DNA of 64,000 nt from Sanguibacter hominis ATCC BAA-789 (GTDB lineage: Bacteria > Actinomycetota > Actinomycetes > Actinomycetales > Cellulomonadaceae), in contig NZ_JAAXOW010000001.1 in NCBI RefSeq assembly GCF_012396185.1, positions 1,054,001 through 1,118,000 of the forward strand. Reading direction: 5' to 3'. The notes under the pieces are model-generated. The model saw only the letters and a program-made list of their open reading frames with translations. It had not been told where the DNA came from and did no database searches. Position 1 is the first letter of the stretch. Each line of letters starts with the position of its first letter. A program made the translations under genes and the position numbers. Positions 51,144 through 60,647 of this stretch are shown here, piece after piece.

Positions 51144-51191
51144 GTGAGTGCCACGTCCCTCATCGTCGAGACTCCAGGAGACCACCGGTGA
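51144..51191 (+). CDS. Possible 15-codon leader peptide before modA
   Basis: GTG at 51144 opens a 15-residue frame ([15 protein letters not shown]) whose stop overlaps the modA GTG by 4 nt, exactly like other gene junctions here. It sits 10 nt after the TAGGAT box, close to a leaderless placement. A coupling role is possible; chance is also possible. Confidence 0.3.
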   Translation: MSATSLIVETPGDHR

Positions 51192-51955
51192 ACCGCCGAC
51201 CGCTCGCCGCAGCCGCGGCGCTCGTCCTCGTCACGAGCCTGACCGCGTGCGCGGGCGAACGACGGCCGGGTGGTGCCGAGCTCGCGGGGGAAGAGATCAC
51301 GGTGTTCGCGGCAGCGTCCCTCTCGATCGCGTTCGAGGAGATCGGCGAGCAGTTCACGGAGTCGACCGGTATCGGCGTGACCTTCTCCTACGCCGGGTCG
51401 CAGGACCTCGCCGCGCAGGTCCTCGAGGGCGCTCCGGCCGACGTGCTCGCCACTGCCGACGAGCTGACGATGCAGCGCGTCGTCACCGAGGCGCCCGAGC
51501 TCGTCGTGGATGAGCCCCGGTCCTTCGCGACGAACACGCTCATCATCGCCACCCCTCCCGGCAACCGCGCGGGCGTCACCTCGTGGGCAGACCTGGCCGA
51601 CGACGACCTCGCTCTCGTCATGTGCGCGCCCGAGGTTCCGTGCGGCGCGTCGGCCAAGCGCGTCGAGGCCGCGACGGGTGTCCGGCTCCACCCCGTCTCC
51701 GAGGAGTCGAACGTGAGCGACGTGCTCGCGAAGGTGGTGGCGGGCGAGGCGGACGCGGGTCTCGTCTACGAGACGGACATCGTCACCGCGAAGGTGGACA
51801 TCGTCCCGTGCCCCGAGTGCATCGAGGACAAGAACACGTACCAGGCTGCACCGCTCGCGGGTGAGCACCCCGAGGCCGCGCGCGCGTTCATCGACTTCCT
51901 CGTCTCGGAGATCGGGACCGGGGTGCTCCTCGGGCTGGGGTTCGGGGACACGTGA
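51188..51955 (+). CDS. modA: Molybdate-binding lipoprotein
   Basis: 255-residue molybdate/tungstate-binding protein. Lipoprotein signal with LTAC and Cys21; the binding-site motifs [28 protein letters not shown] and [12 protein letters not shown] match ModA. Found at the cell surface delivering molybdate to ModBC, next to the cofactor genes it supplies. GTG start at 51188 has AGGAG seven bases upstream and overlaps the stop of a short upstream frame. Confidence 0.94.
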   Translation: MNRRPLAAAAALVLVTSLTACAGERRPGGAELAGEEITVFAAASLSIAFEEIGEQFTESTGIGVTFSYAGSQDLAAQVLEGAPADVLATADELTMQRVVTEAPELVVDEPRSFATNTLIIATPPGNRAGVTSWADLADDDLALVMCAPEVPCGASAKRVEAATGVRLHPVSEESNVSDVLAKVVAGEADAGLVYETDIVTAKVDIVPCPECIEDKNTYQAAPLAGEHPEAARAFIDFLVSEIGTGVLLGLGFGDT

Positions 51956-52800
51956 CGCGCTCGCCGCGCAGCACGGCCTCGCGGGCGCCTGCCGTCCCGG
52001 TGCGACCGCCACGGTGGGTCCTTGTGCCGGCCGTGCTCGGGCTGCTGCTGGTCGCGGTGCCGCTCGTCGGCGTGGTGCTGAGGGTCGACCTCGCGCGTCT
52101 CCCCGAGCTCGTAACGAGCGAGGCGTCCCGGGCGGCGCTCGGCCTGTCGCTCCGGACGTCGCTCGCGACGACCGCGCTCTGCGTCGTGCTGGGCGTACCG
52201 ATCGCGCTCGTCCTCGCGCGCGGACGGGCGCGCTGGCTCTCGCTCGTGCGCGCGGTCGTGCTGCTGCCGCTCGTCCTGCCGCCCGTCGTGGGCGGTCTCG
52301 CCCTGCTGACGGCGTTCGGCAGGCGCGGCCTGCTCGGCCAGCACCTCGACGCGTGGGGCGTGTCGATCGCGTTCTCGACGACCGCCGTCGTGCTGGCGCA
52401 GACGTTCATCGCGATGCCGTTCCTCGTCCTCACGTGCGAGGGTGCGCTGCGCACGGCGGGGACTCGCCACGAGGCGGTCGCGGCGACGCTCGGGGCGCGG
52501 CCGTCGCGCGTGCTGTGGCGCGTCACGCTGCCGCGGCTGCTGCCGGGGCTCGCGGCCGGGGCGGTGCTCGCGTTCGCGCGTGCGCTCGGCGAGTTCGGTG
52601 CGACGTTGACGTTCGCGGGCTCGCTCCAGGGCACGACGCGGACGCTGCCGCTCGAGATCTACCTGCGACGCGAGTCCGACACGGACGCCGCGCTCGCGCT
52701 CGCACTCGTCCTGATGGTCGTGGCGGCGGTGCTCGTCGTCGTCGCGTACGGCGCGACCGACCGGCGGGCTTCTCGCGCCGCGCGCGAGGTGGCGCCGTGA
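51952..52800 (+). CDS. modB: Molybdate ABC transporter permease
   Basis: 282-residue permease with about six membrane segments and the EAA-like loop [33 protein letters not shown], plus [25 protein letters not shown], characteristic of ModB. The N-terminal 20 residues are polar and Pro/Arg-rich. GTG start overlaps modA by 4 nt and its stop overlaps modC by 4 nt. Confidence 0.95.
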   Translation: MTRSPRSTASRAPAVPVRPPRWVLVPAVLGLLLVAVPLVGVVLRVDLARLPELVTSEASRAALGLSLRTSLATTALCVVLGVPIALVLARGRARWLSLVRAVVLLPLVLPPVVGGLALLTAFGRRGLLGQHLDAWGVSIAFSTTAVVLAQTFIAMPFLVLTCEGALRTAGTRHEAVAATLGARPSRVLWRVTLPRLLPGLAAGAVLAFARALGEFGATLTFAGSLQGTTRTLPLEIYLRRESDTDAALALALVLMVVAAVLVVVAYGATDRRASRAAREVAP

Positions 52801-53885
52801 CCGCGCCTGCTGTGGACGTCGACGCGCACGTCGCGGGGCGTGTGCGTGCGGCGCTCACGGTCGCGGCGGGCGAGCGTGTCGCGCTCGTCGGGCCCAACGG
52901 GTCGGGCAAGTCGACGCTCGTCGAGCTCGTCGCGGGGCTCGTGCGGCCTTCCGCGGGCCGCGTCGGGCTGGGCGGCCGTACGGTGGCCGACGCCGCGACG
53001 TGGGTCCCGCCGCACGAGCGGCACGTGGGTCTGCTCGGGCAGGAGCCGCTGCTGTTCGACCATCTGTCGGTCGTCGACAACGTCGCGTTCGGGCTGCGGT
53101 CGCGGGGTGTGGCGCGGGGCCGCGCGCGGGCGGAGGCGGCGCGCTGGCTCGAGGCGGTCGGGCTCGCGGACCTCGTCGGTGTGCGTCGCGCGCGTCTGTC
53201 GGGCGGGCAGGCGGCGCGGGTCGCGCTCGCGCGGGCGCTGGCGTCCCGACCGCAGGTGCTCGTGCTCGACGAGCCGTCGGCGTCGCTCGACGTGCGTGCC
53301 GCGGCGCAGGTGCGTCACCTGCTCGCGGGCCAGGAGCGGCGCGCGACGCTGTTCGTGAGCCACGACGTCCTGGACGTGCTGACGCTCGCCGACCGCGTCG
53401 TCGTGCTCGAGGCGGGTGAGGTGGTCGACGACGCGCCGGTCGATCTCGCGCTGACGCTGCCGCGGTCGGACTTTGCGGCGCACTTCGCGGGTCTCGAGCG
53501 CGTACGCGGCACGGCCGTCGCGGACGGGCTGCTGCTCGATGACGGGACGCTCGTGCCGGGCGTCGCGACGTCGGTCCCGGGCGCTGTGCCGGGCTCTGGC
53601 AGCGAGGGGTGGGCCGTGCTCGCGCCGACGGCGCTGCGCCTCGTCGACGGGCCGGGTGGTCCGGGCGACCTTCCGCTCGCTGTCGACGGGGTCGAGCCGC
53701 GCGGGGACCACGCGCTCGTCCGCGGCCGGCTCGGCCAGGCGGAGGGAGCGCGCGTGTCCGCATGGGCGAGCCTCGCTGATGCGGCGCGCCTCGAGCGGGC
53801 GACCACGAGCGGCTTGCCCGACGGCGTCCTCGCACGTGCATGGTGCCGCGCGGACGCGTCGGGCGTCACGACCTACGCCCGCTGA
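52797..53885 (+). CDS. modC: Molybdate ABC transporter ATPase
   Basis: 362-residue ATPase: Walker [10 protein letters not shown] (about residue 36), Q-loop [12 protein letters not shown], signature [15 protein letters not shown], Walker [13 protein letters not shown] and H-switch FVSHDV. The C-terminal 120 residues form a MOP/TOBE-type molybdate-binding region that is less conserved. GTG start overlaps modB. The operon ends here; no hairpin is evident. Confidence 0.93.
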   Translation: MTAPAVDVDAHVAGRVRAALTVAAGERVALVGPNGSGKSTLVELVAGLVRPSAGRVGLGGRTVADAATWVPPHERHVGLLGQEPLLFDHLSVVDNVAFGLRSRGVARGRARAEAARWLEAVGLADLVGVRRARLSGGQAARVALARALASRPQVLVLDEPSASLDVRAAAQVRHLLAGQERRATLFVSHDVLDVLTLADRVVVLEAGEVVDDAPVDLALTLPRSDFAAHFAGLERVRGTAVADGLLLDDGTLVPGVATSVPGAVPGSGSEGWAVLAPTALRLVDGPGGPGDLPLAVDGVEPRGDHALVRGRLGQAEGARVSAWASLADAARLERATTSGLPDGVLARAWCRADASGVTTYAR

Positions 53886-54028
53886 TGTCCAGCGCTGTGG
53901 CCTGCGCACCGACGCGGGCCTGGGTGCTTTCCCCTGCCCGATGGTGGATGAGTTCTCATTCCTAGGGATGATGACTCAGTCGGCCCTGCGCGCCAGAATC
54001 GCAGGGACAGACGGAACCAGGGGGCTCC

Positions 54029-54508
54029 ATGAGCGACAACAGCATCATCATGGCCGTGCGCCGAGACCGCGCCGCGCCACCTGCCACGGGGACCCGGGGC
54101 ACGCGCGTGCGCGTCCGGTCGCGCGTCGTCGCGGCCGTGCTCGCGGTCGAGGTCGTCGGCGCGGGCTGGAGCGTGCTCGCCCTCGCCTCGCGAGCGATCG
54201 CGGCCGCCGGTCTCGACGGGACCGCGAGCGCGGGCGTCCTGTCCCGTACCGGGGTGATCGTCGCAGCGATCGTGCTTGCTGGCGCGCTCGCCTCGACGGC
54301 GGAGGCCCTGTGGACGGGGCGCCTGCCCCGGACGCCCGCCCCGCTGCACGCGGTGCGGACGTGGGCGACGGCGCTCGTGGTGGCCGCGCACGCCATCACG
54401 GTGTTCGGTGCTCTCATGCGGGACTCGTGGCTCGTCGCGCTCGTCTCTGCCGCGGTGTGCGCGGCGGTCGTCGTGGCGTGGTCCGCCGAGCCGGGCGTGC
54501 GGAGCTAG
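54029..54508 (+). CDS. Small membrane protein of unknown function
   Basis: 159 residues with four hydrophobic segments (about 35-55, 70-90, 112-130, 135-152) and a basic N-terminus. No recognised family. ATG at 54029 has GGGGG four bases upstream, and the codon use matches its neighbours. It stands alone between modC and the HNH nuclease gene. Confidence 0.7.
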   Translation: MSDNSIIMAVRRDRAAPPATGTRGTRVRVRSRVVAAVLAVEVVGAGWSVLALASRAIAAAGLDGTASAGVLSRTGVIVAAIVLAGALASTAEALWTGRLPRTPAPLHAVRTWATALVVAAHAITVFGALMRDSWLVALVSAAVCAAVVVAWSAEPGVRS

Positions 54509-54551
54509 CAGGCTGCCCACAACCACTGGCGGCGCGTGCCGATGACGCGCC

Positions 54552-55418
54552 GTGAGCGGTGTGCGCCCGGATGTCAGCCGGGTCGGACATCCTTGTCCGG
54601 TGCCGACCGTCGCCCTCCCACCTGCGCGTTCCCGCCCGTCCGTCCGTGGTTCCGCCCGCCCGCGCCGTCAGGCGGGGCCTGGGCGCGGCCGGGCACGCGG
54701 GGCTCGACGCCGGACGGTCCGGCTCCTCGTGAGCGTCGCCGTCCTGCTCGGGGCCGTCCTCGCGGTCCTGCTGCTGGGCGGGCGGGCCCCCGGGGCGACG
54801 TACCCCGTGACTGCGGAGCAGCTCGCTCAGGTCCGCGCCGACCTCGCTGCGCTCGCCGTGGTCGACGCTCCGCGCTCTCCTGCCTACGACCGGGAGGCCT
54901 TCGGCCCGGCGTGGGCCGACGTCGACCGCAACGGCTGCGACACCCGCAACGACGTCCTCGCCCGCGACCTGACCGCCGTGACGTTCAAGCCCGGCACGCA
55001 GGACTGCGTCGTGCTGAGCGGTCGTCTCGCTGACCGCTACACAGGTCAGGACGTCGAGTTCCGGCGGGGGCAGGACACGAGCTCGCTCGTCCAGGTCGAC
55101 CACGTCGTCGCCCTCGCCGATGCCTGGCGCTCGGGCGCGCACGCCTGGACCGCCGAGGACCGCGCGCGGTTCGCGAACGACCCGCAGAACCTGCTCGCGG
55201 TCGACGGCGCGGCGAACCAGGACAAGGGCGCGGCGTCTGCTGACGAGTGGCTCCCGCCACAGCGCGGATACCGCTGCCGGTACGTCGCAGCGCAGGTGAC
55301 GGTCAAGGCGCGCTGGTCGTTGAGCGTGACGACCGCGGAGCGCCGCGCGATCGGGCGGACGCTCGACTCGTGCGTGACCGTGGAGACGCAGACCACGTCC
55401 GCTCGTCCACATTTCTAG
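54552..55418 (+). CDS. Secreted/anchored HNH nuclease (DUF1524)
   Basis: 288 residues: basic N-terminus, one hydrophobic segment at about 55-78, then a DUF1524/GmrSD-type HNH domain with VDHVVALADAWRSGA, NDPQNLLAVDGAANQDKG and SADEWLPP, containing the His and Asn pattern of the beta-beta-alpha-metal fold. Similar proteins are secreted or membrane-anchored nucleases in actinobacteria, for nutrient use or defence. Start is uncertain: GTG 54552 gives the full frame, GTG 54600 lies 6 nt after CATCCT and would remove 16 residues. No immunity or restriction partner is adjacent. Confidence 0.85.
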   Translation: MSGVRPDVSRVGHPCPVPTVALPPARSRPSVRGSARPRRQAGPGRGRARGARRRTVRLLVSVAVLLGAVLAVLLLGGRAPGATYPVTAEQLAQVRADLAALAVVDAPRSPAYDREAFGPAWADVDRNGCDTRNDVLARDLTAVTFKPGTQDCVVLSGRLADRYTGQDVEFRRGQDTSSLVQVDHVVALADAWRSGAHAWTAEDRARFANDPQNLLAVDGAANQDKGAASADEWLPPQRGYRCRYVAAQVTVKARWSLSVTTAERRAIGRTLDSCVTVETQTTSARPHF

Positions 55419-55434
55419 ACGTCGATGATCCAGT

Positions 55435-55462
55435 TTGGCGGAACGGCGCGCAGCGCTGTACT
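55435..55462 (+). promoter_or_regulatory. Promoter of the peptide ABC operon
   Basis: -35 TTGGCG (55435-55440), 16-nt spacer, -10 TGTACT (55457-55462), leaving a leader of about 100 nt. Confidence 0.45.
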
Positions 55463-55567
55463 TTCACCGGACCCAGCCCCCCGCTGCGCACCGCCGGCGC
55501 GCTGGCACGCCCCGCCGCTCGCCCCTTCGCACGAGCGTCACGCAGCACCCGAAAGGACACCCGTCCC

Positions 55568-57178
55568 ATGTCGCTCCGCCTCACGCGACCCGCGTCCCGC
55601 GCGCTCGCCACCTCGCTCGCCCTCGGCGTCGTCCTCGCGCTCGGCGCGTGCGCGCCGGCCACGAAGGACGCGGCTCCCACGGCGAGCGTCGCCCAGGCCG
55701 ACCCGAGCAAGACGCTCGACCAGGTCGCGGTCGGCCTCAACGGGTCGCTCTCGACGCTGAACACCGGGCAGACCGGCATGATCCTCAACTACTACGTCGG
55801 CACGTCCTTCGCGGAGGGCCTCGTCGGCGTCGACGCCGACGGCCAGCTCGTCCCGGCGCTCGCCGAGTCGTGGACCCAGCCGGACGACACGACGTGGGTC
55901 TACCAGCTGCGCAACGCGACGTTCTCCGACGGCAGCCCCGTCACCACCGAGGACGTCATCTTCTCGATCAACCTCTTCCGGGACGCCGAGAAGTCGCCCT
56001 CGACGGCCTACTACTGGCCCGAGCTCGAGAGCGTCGAGAAGACCGGCGACCGAGAGATCACGATCAAGCTCGCCGGCACGAGCGCGACGTTCGGCTGGAC
56101 GCCGTCGGCCGCCGCAGGCCTGTACGTCACGTCGCAGAAGTCCTACGAGGCCGCGACCGCGTGGGGCTCCGCGCAGGACCTCCTCGTCGGCACCGGCCCG
56201 TACAAGGTCACCGAGTTCGCGCCCGACTCGCACGTCCAGCTCGAGCGCAACGCGAGCTACTGGGGCGCCGCGCCCAAGGCCGAGAAGCTCCGCTTCGACT
56301 TCATCACCGACGACTCGACGCGCCTCCTCGCGTTCCAGGAAGGCAAGATCGACCTCGCGCTCGGCGTGCCCGTCGACCAGGTCGACCAGTGGCAGAAGAC
56401 CGAGGGCGCCCGCGTCGAGACGGTCTCGAACCTCTCGTACCAGGGCCTGACGTTCGACTCGAACCTCGCACCGTTCGACGACATCCATGCGCGCAACGCG
56501 GTGGCGCACGCGATCGACCGCACCGGAGTCGTCGAGGGCATCCTCAAGAGGAACGCCGAGATCGCGACCGGCATCACGTCGCCCGAGCAGCTCGCGCTCA
56601 ACGTCGGCGCCGAGGCCGCCGCGACCGCCGTCGCGGGGCTGCCGCAGAAGGACTTCGACCTCGACAAGGCCAAGGCCGAGCTCGCGCAGTCGGCCACTCC
56701 CGAGGGCTTCACCGTGTCCCTCACCTACCCCGACTCCGACCCGAGCCTCGGCAAGGTCTCGCTCGCCCTCGCCGAGAACCTCAAGGAGCTCGGTATCACT
56801 CTCGAGGTCAAGGAGATCCCGTCCTCGCAGTGGGGTGCGGAGCTCGGCAACGGCGAGCAGCCCGTGTCGTGGATGTCCTACACGCCGCCGGTCCCGACCG
56901 ACTGGCCGACCGACTGGCTGCTCGGCGAGTTCAACCCCGCCCTGTTCACGGACCCTGACATCTTCGCGCTGCAGGCCACCGCCGTGTCGACGACCGACCC
57001 CGCCGAGCGCGTCGACTCGGTGATCGAGGCCACCCGCCTCGCGCTCGAGAACACCTACTACGCTCCTGTGTTCTGGGGGACGTCGACGACCGCGGTCGGG
57101 CCGCGCGTCGTCGCCGAGGACTTCACGTCCTACTTCTTCCTCACGAGCTGGCCCGGACGCCTCGCCGCCACGAGCTGA
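55568..57178 (+). CDS. Peptide/nickel-type ABC binding lipoprotein
   Basis: 536-residue family 5 solute-binding protein. Lipoprotein signal ending LGAC with Cys28; conserved segments LVPALAESWTQPDDTTWVYQLRNATFSDGSPVTTEDVIFSIN and LVGTGPYKVTEFAPDSHVQLERNASYW are typical of DppA/OppA. It captures peptides or similar solutes outside the cell. ATG at 55568; AAAGGA lies about ten bases upstream. First gene of a five-gene operon ending in an amidohydrolase, which suggests the imported solute may be an amide. Confidence 0.93.
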   Translation: MSLRLTRPASRALATSLALGVVLALGACAPATKDAAPTASVAQADPSKTLDQVAVGLNGSLSTLNTGQTGMILNYYVGTSFAEGLVGVDADGQLVPALAESWTQPDDTTWVYQLRNATFSDGSPVTTEDVIFSINLFRDAEKSPSTAYYWPELESVEKTGDREITIKLAGTSATFGWTPSAAAGLYVTSQKSYEAATAWGSAQDLLVGTGPYKVTEFAPDSHVQLERNASYWGAAPKAEKLRFDFITDDSTRLLAFQEGKIDLALGVPVDQVDQWQKTEGARVETVSNLSYQGLTFDSNLAPFDDIHARNAVAHAIDRTGVVEGILKRNAEIATGITSPEQLALNVGAEAAATAVAGLPQKDFDLDKAKAELAQSATPEGFTVSLTYPDSDPSLGKVSLALAENLKELGITLEVKEIPSSQWGAELGNGEQPVSWMSYTPPVPTDWPTDWLLGEFNPALFTDPDIFALQATAVSTTDPAERVDSVIEATRLALENTYYAPVFWGTSTTAVGPRVVAEDFTSYFFLTSWPGRLAATS

Positions 57179-57202
57179 TCCCACCGAGCAGGACCGAGAC
57201 AC

Positions 57203-58156
57203 ATGAACGTCGCCCGCTTCCTCGCGCGGCGCCTGGTCACCCTGGCCGCGCTGCTCGTCGTGCTGTCGTTCATCGTGTTCTCCCTGCTCTACGTGGCGCC
57301 GGGCGACATCGTGAAGAACCTCCTCGGGACGCGGCCCGCCGCGCCCGAGACGGTCGCCGCGATCCGCGCCCGGTACCACCTCGACGACCCGTTCCTCGTC
57401 CAGTACTGGAAGTGGCTCGGCAACGCGCTCACCGGTGACCTCGGCGAGTCCGTCCGCACGAGCGTCCCGGTCACGCAGATGTTCGGCGACCGCATCGGGG
57501 TGACGCTCCTGCTCACCGGGCTGGCGGCGCTCCTCGCGCTCGGCTTCGGGGTGCCGCTCGGCATCCGCGCCGCCCAGCGGCACGGGTCGGCGGTGGACCG
57601 CGGGATCGTCGCGACGTCGATCGTCGGGATCAGCGCTCCCGGCTTCGCGGTCGGGCTCCTGCTGCTGTACGTGTTCGCGGTCATGCTCGGGTGGTTCCCG
57701 CTCTACGGGCTCGGCGAGCCAGGCCTCGACCGGCTGTGGCACCTCGCGCTGCCCGCGGTCGCGCTCGCGCTCGGCGTCGGAGCGATCGTCGTGAAGATCA
57801 CGCGCACCGCCGTGCTGCGCGAGCTGAGCGAGGACTACGTCGCGTTCGCGCGCTCGCGCGGGCTCGCGCCGTCGGCCGTGCGCTCGATGTACCTCCGTGG
57901 GGCCGCGACGCCGATCGTCACGAGCACGGGCCTCGTCCTCGCGGGACTGTTCGGCGGGTCGGTCCTCGTCGAGACGACGTTCGCGCTGCCGGGCCTCGGC
58001 GTGCTGCTCGCCGACTCGATCACGTTCAAGGACCTCCCCGTCGTCCAGGCGCTCACGCTCGTCATCGCCACGTTCATCGGCGTGACGACGGCCCTCGTCG
58101 ACCTGTTCGCCGTGCTCGTCGACCCGCGCGTGCGCCGCGCACGGGTGGCCTCGTGA
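57203..58156 (+). CDS. Peptide ABC transporter permease (DppB type)
   Basis: 317-residue permease with the family start LARRLVTLAALLVVLSFIVFSLLYVAPGD, six membrane segments and the loop SEDYVAFARSRGLAPSAVRSMYLRGA that contacts the ATPase. ATG at 57203. It partners the next gene, overlapping it by 4 nt (GTGA). Confidence 0.94.
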   Translation: MNVARFLARRLVTLAALLVVLSFIVFSLLYVAPGDIVKNLLGTRPAAPETVAAIRARYHLDDPFLVQYWKWLGNALTGDLGESVRTSVPVTQMFGDRIGVTLLLTGLAALLALGFGVPLGIRAAQRHGSAVDRGIVATSIVGISAPGFAVGLLLLYVFAVMLGWFPLYGLGEPGLDRLWHLALPAVALALGVGAIVVKITRTAVLRELSEDYVAFARSRGLAPSAVRSMYLRGAATPIVTSTGLVLAGLFGGSVLVETTFALPGLGVLLADSITFKDLPVVQALTLVIATFIGVTTALVDLFAVLVDPRVRRARVAS

Positions 58157-59034
58157 GTGCCGTGGCCGGGCGCCGGCCCGGCGCGGTCGCGCGTGCCCTG
58201 AGGCGCCTCCCCGGCGTCGTCGCCGTGTCTGCGCTCGTGCTGCTCGCCGTGGTCGTGCTCGTCGTGCTGCCCGTCGCGCAGGGCGCGCTCGCGCAGGACA
58301 TCACGCTCGGTGCGACGCCCGCCGGGACCCCCGGTCACGTGCTCGGGACGGACTCGCTCGGGCGCGACGTCCTCGCGCTCACGCTCGCGGGGGCGCGGTC
58401 GGCCGTCGTCGGGCCCGTCGTCGTCGCGCTCGGCTCGATGCTCATCGGCGTGGTCCTCGGGACCCTCGCGGGCTACCGCGGCGGGTGGGTCGACGCGGTC
58501 GTCTCGCGGTACGTGGACCTCACGCTCGCGATGCCCGCCCTGCTGCTCGCGATCGTCGTCGCGGGCGTCGTCGGCGGCGGGTACTGGGTGACGGTCGCGG
58601 TGCTCGTCGTGCTGTTCTCCCCGGGTGACACGCGCCTCGTGCGGTCTGCCGTGCTGCAGCACGCGCACCGCCCGTACATCGAGTCGACGCGCGTCCTCGG
58701 CCTGCCTGCGTGGCGCGTGATGACGCGGCACATCCTGCCGAACGTGCGGCCGCTCGTGCTGACCAACCTATTCCTCAACGTCGCGTACGCGCTCGTGAGC
58801 ATGTCCGGCCTGTCGTACCTGGGCCTGGGCGTCGCACCCGGCGACGCGGACTGGGGCCGCCAGCTCGCGGACGGCCGGGCGATCCTGTTCGACAACCCCG
58901 CCGCGTCCGTCGTGCCCGGGCTCGCGATCATCGTCACCGCGACGGCCGTCAACCTGGTGGGCGACTGGCTCGCGGAGCGGTTCGAGCACGGTGACCTGGG
59001 CGTCGGGGAGATCGAGACGGAGGTGCGCGCATGA
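58153..59034 (+). CDS. Peptide ABC transporter permease (DppC type)
   Basis: 293-residue permease with GTDSLGRDVLALTLAGARSAV, the signature of the DppC family, and YIESTRVLGLPAWRVMTRHILPNVRP as the ATPase-contact loop. GTG start at 58153 overlaps the DppB-type gene, and its stop overlaps the ATPase gene. Confidence 0.94.
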   Translation: MSAVAGRRPGAVARALRRLPGVVAVSALVLLAVVVLVVLPVAQGALAQDITLGATPAGTPGHVLGTDSLGRDVLALTLAGARSAVVGPVVVALGSMLIGVVLGTLAGYRGGWVDAVVSRYVDLTLAMPALLLAIVVAGVVGGGYWVTVAVLVVLFSPGDTRLVRSAVLQHAHRPYIESTRVLGLPAWRVMTRHILPNVRPLVLTNLFLNVAYALVSMSGLSYLGLGVAPGDADWGRQLADGRAILFDNPAASVVPGLAIIVTATAVNLVGDWLAERFEHGDLGVGEIETEVRA

Positions 59035-60647
59035 GCGGGACCTTCCTCGAGGTGCGAGGCCTGACGGTCCGCGCGGGCGAGCGCGTGATCGTCGACGCGG
59101 TCGACGTCGTGGCGGGGCGCGGGCGCACGCTCGGTGTCGTCGGGGAGTCCGGCTCGGGCAAGTCGATGCTCGTCAAGGCGCTCACGGGCCTCCTGCCCAC
59201 GGGCGTCACCGCGACGGGCGACGTCCTGCTCGACGGCGCCCCTGTGGACCTCGGCGCGTCCGAGCGTGCCTGGGGGCGGGTGCGCGGGCGCCATGTCGTC
59301 CTCGTCCTGCAGGACCCGTTCACGTCGCTCGACCCGCTGCGCCGCTGCGGGCGGCAGGTCATGGACTCGTCGCCCACGCGCGGACGCGCCGCCCGGCGCG
59401 CCGAGGTCGTCCGCCGGCTCGCCGAGGTCGGGCTGCCCGCGCGCGTCGCGCAGCAGTACCCGCACGAGCTGTCCGGGGGCATGCGCCAACGCGTCGCGAT
59501 CGCCGCCGCGCTCGCGTCCGACCCGCAGCTCCTCGTCGCCGACGAGCCGACGACGGCCCTCGACGTCACGACGCAGCGCGAGATCCTCGACCTGCTCGCG
59601 TCCCTCCAGCAGGCGCGCGGCATGACGCTCGTCCTCATCACCCACGACCTCGGCCTCGCGGAGGAACGCTGCGACGACCTCGTCGTCATGCGCGGCGGCT
59701 CGATCGTCGAGCGCGGCCGCGCGACCGACGTGCTCGCCGCACCGCAGCACCCGTACACGCAGGCTCTCGCGGAGGCCGCGCGCGGCCGTCTGCGCACGTC
59801 CGGCGAGGTCGCCGAGACCCAGCTCGCCCTGCGCGTCTCCGGCCTCGTCAAGCAGTTCCGCGGAGCGCAGGAGCGCGCAGTCGACGGCGTCACGATCGAG
59901 GTGCGCGACGGCGAGTGCGTCGGGGTCGTCGGGGAGTCCGGCTCGGGCAAGACGACCGTCGCCCGCTGCGTCGTCGGGCTCGAGACGCCCGACGCGGGCA
60001 CGATCGAGGTCCGCGCGCCGGGCACGGCTGCGGCCGCGGACGGCCTCGTCGCGACGACCGCGCTCACGCCCGCACAGCGGGCGCGCACGGTCCAGATCGT
60101 CTTCCAGGACCCGTACTCGGCGCTCAACCCTGCGCTCACGATCGGTGCGATGCTGCGCGAGGCGCTCGACGTCGCGGCCGCGGGCGACGCCGAGCGACGC
60201 ACCGTCAAGAACCTCCTCACGATGGTCGGACTGCCCGCCTCGTACGCCCGGCGTCGGCCTGCGCGCCTCTCGGGCGGTGAGCGGCAGCGCGTCGCGATCG
60301 CCCGCGCCCTCGCGCCCGCGCCGCGCGTCCTCGTGTGCGACGAGTCCGTCTCCGCGCTCGACGTGTCCGTCCAGGCGCAGGTCCTCGACCTCCTCGCGCG
60401 GCTGCGCGCCGACCTCGGACTGACGATCCTGTTCATCTCGCACGACCTCGGCGTCATGCAGCAGGTGACGGACCGCGTCTACGTCATGCGCGGCGGCCGG
60501 GTCGTCGAGGCTGGCCCGACGTCGCGCGTCCTGCGCGAGCCCGAGCACCCGTACACGCGCGCCCTGCTCGACGCGGTCCCCGGCGCGCCCGGCGCCGCCA
60601 CGTCGGCGACCGCCGCCCCGACCGCCGCTGAGGTACCCGGTGACTGA
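59031..60647 (+). CDS. Fused double ATPase of the peptide ABC transporter (DppD-DppF type)
   Basis: 538 residues with two complete ATPase domains in one chain. N-terminal domain: Walker A GESGSGKSM, signature LSGGMRQRVAIAAAL, Walker B LLVADEPTTALDV. C-terminal domain: Walker A GESGSGKTT, signature LSGGERQRVAIARAL, Walker B VLVCDESVSALDV (Ser replacing the usual Pro). In most bacteria these are two separate genes. The last 20 residues are Ala/Thr/Pro-rich. ATG at 59031 overlaps dppC-type by 4 nt; it overlaps the amidohydrolase gene by 8 nt. Confidence 0.94.
   Translation: MSGTFLEVRGLTVRAGERVIVDAVDVVAGRGRTLGVVGESGSGKSMLVKALTGLLPTGVTATGDVLLDGAPVDLGASERAWGRVRGRHVVLVLQDPFTSLDPLRRCGRQVMDSSPTRGRAARRAEVVRRLAEVGLPARVAQQYPHELSGGMRQRVAIAAALASDPQLLVADEPTTALDVTTQREILDLLASLQQARGMTLVLITHDLGLAEERCDDLVVMRGGSIVERGRATDVLAAPQHPYTQALAEAARGRLRTSGEVAETQLALRVSGLVKQFRGAQERAVDGVTIEVRDGECVGVVGESGSGKTTVARCVVGLETPDAGTIEVRAPGTAAAADGLVATTALTPAQRARTVQIVFQDPYSALNPALTIGAMLREALDVAAAGDAERRTVKNLLTMVGLPASYARRRPARLSGGERQRVAIARALAPAPRVLVCDESVSALDVSVQAQVLDLLARLRADLGLTILFISHDLGVMQQVTDRVYVMRGGRVVEAGPTSRVLREPEHPYTRALLDAVPGAPGAATSATAAPTAAEVPGD

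Noticed and set aside
51002-51187. Molybdenum cofactor riboswitch between mog and modA
   Set aside because: The gap is short, the mog leader is only about 30 nt, and I could not build the expected multi-helix fold.
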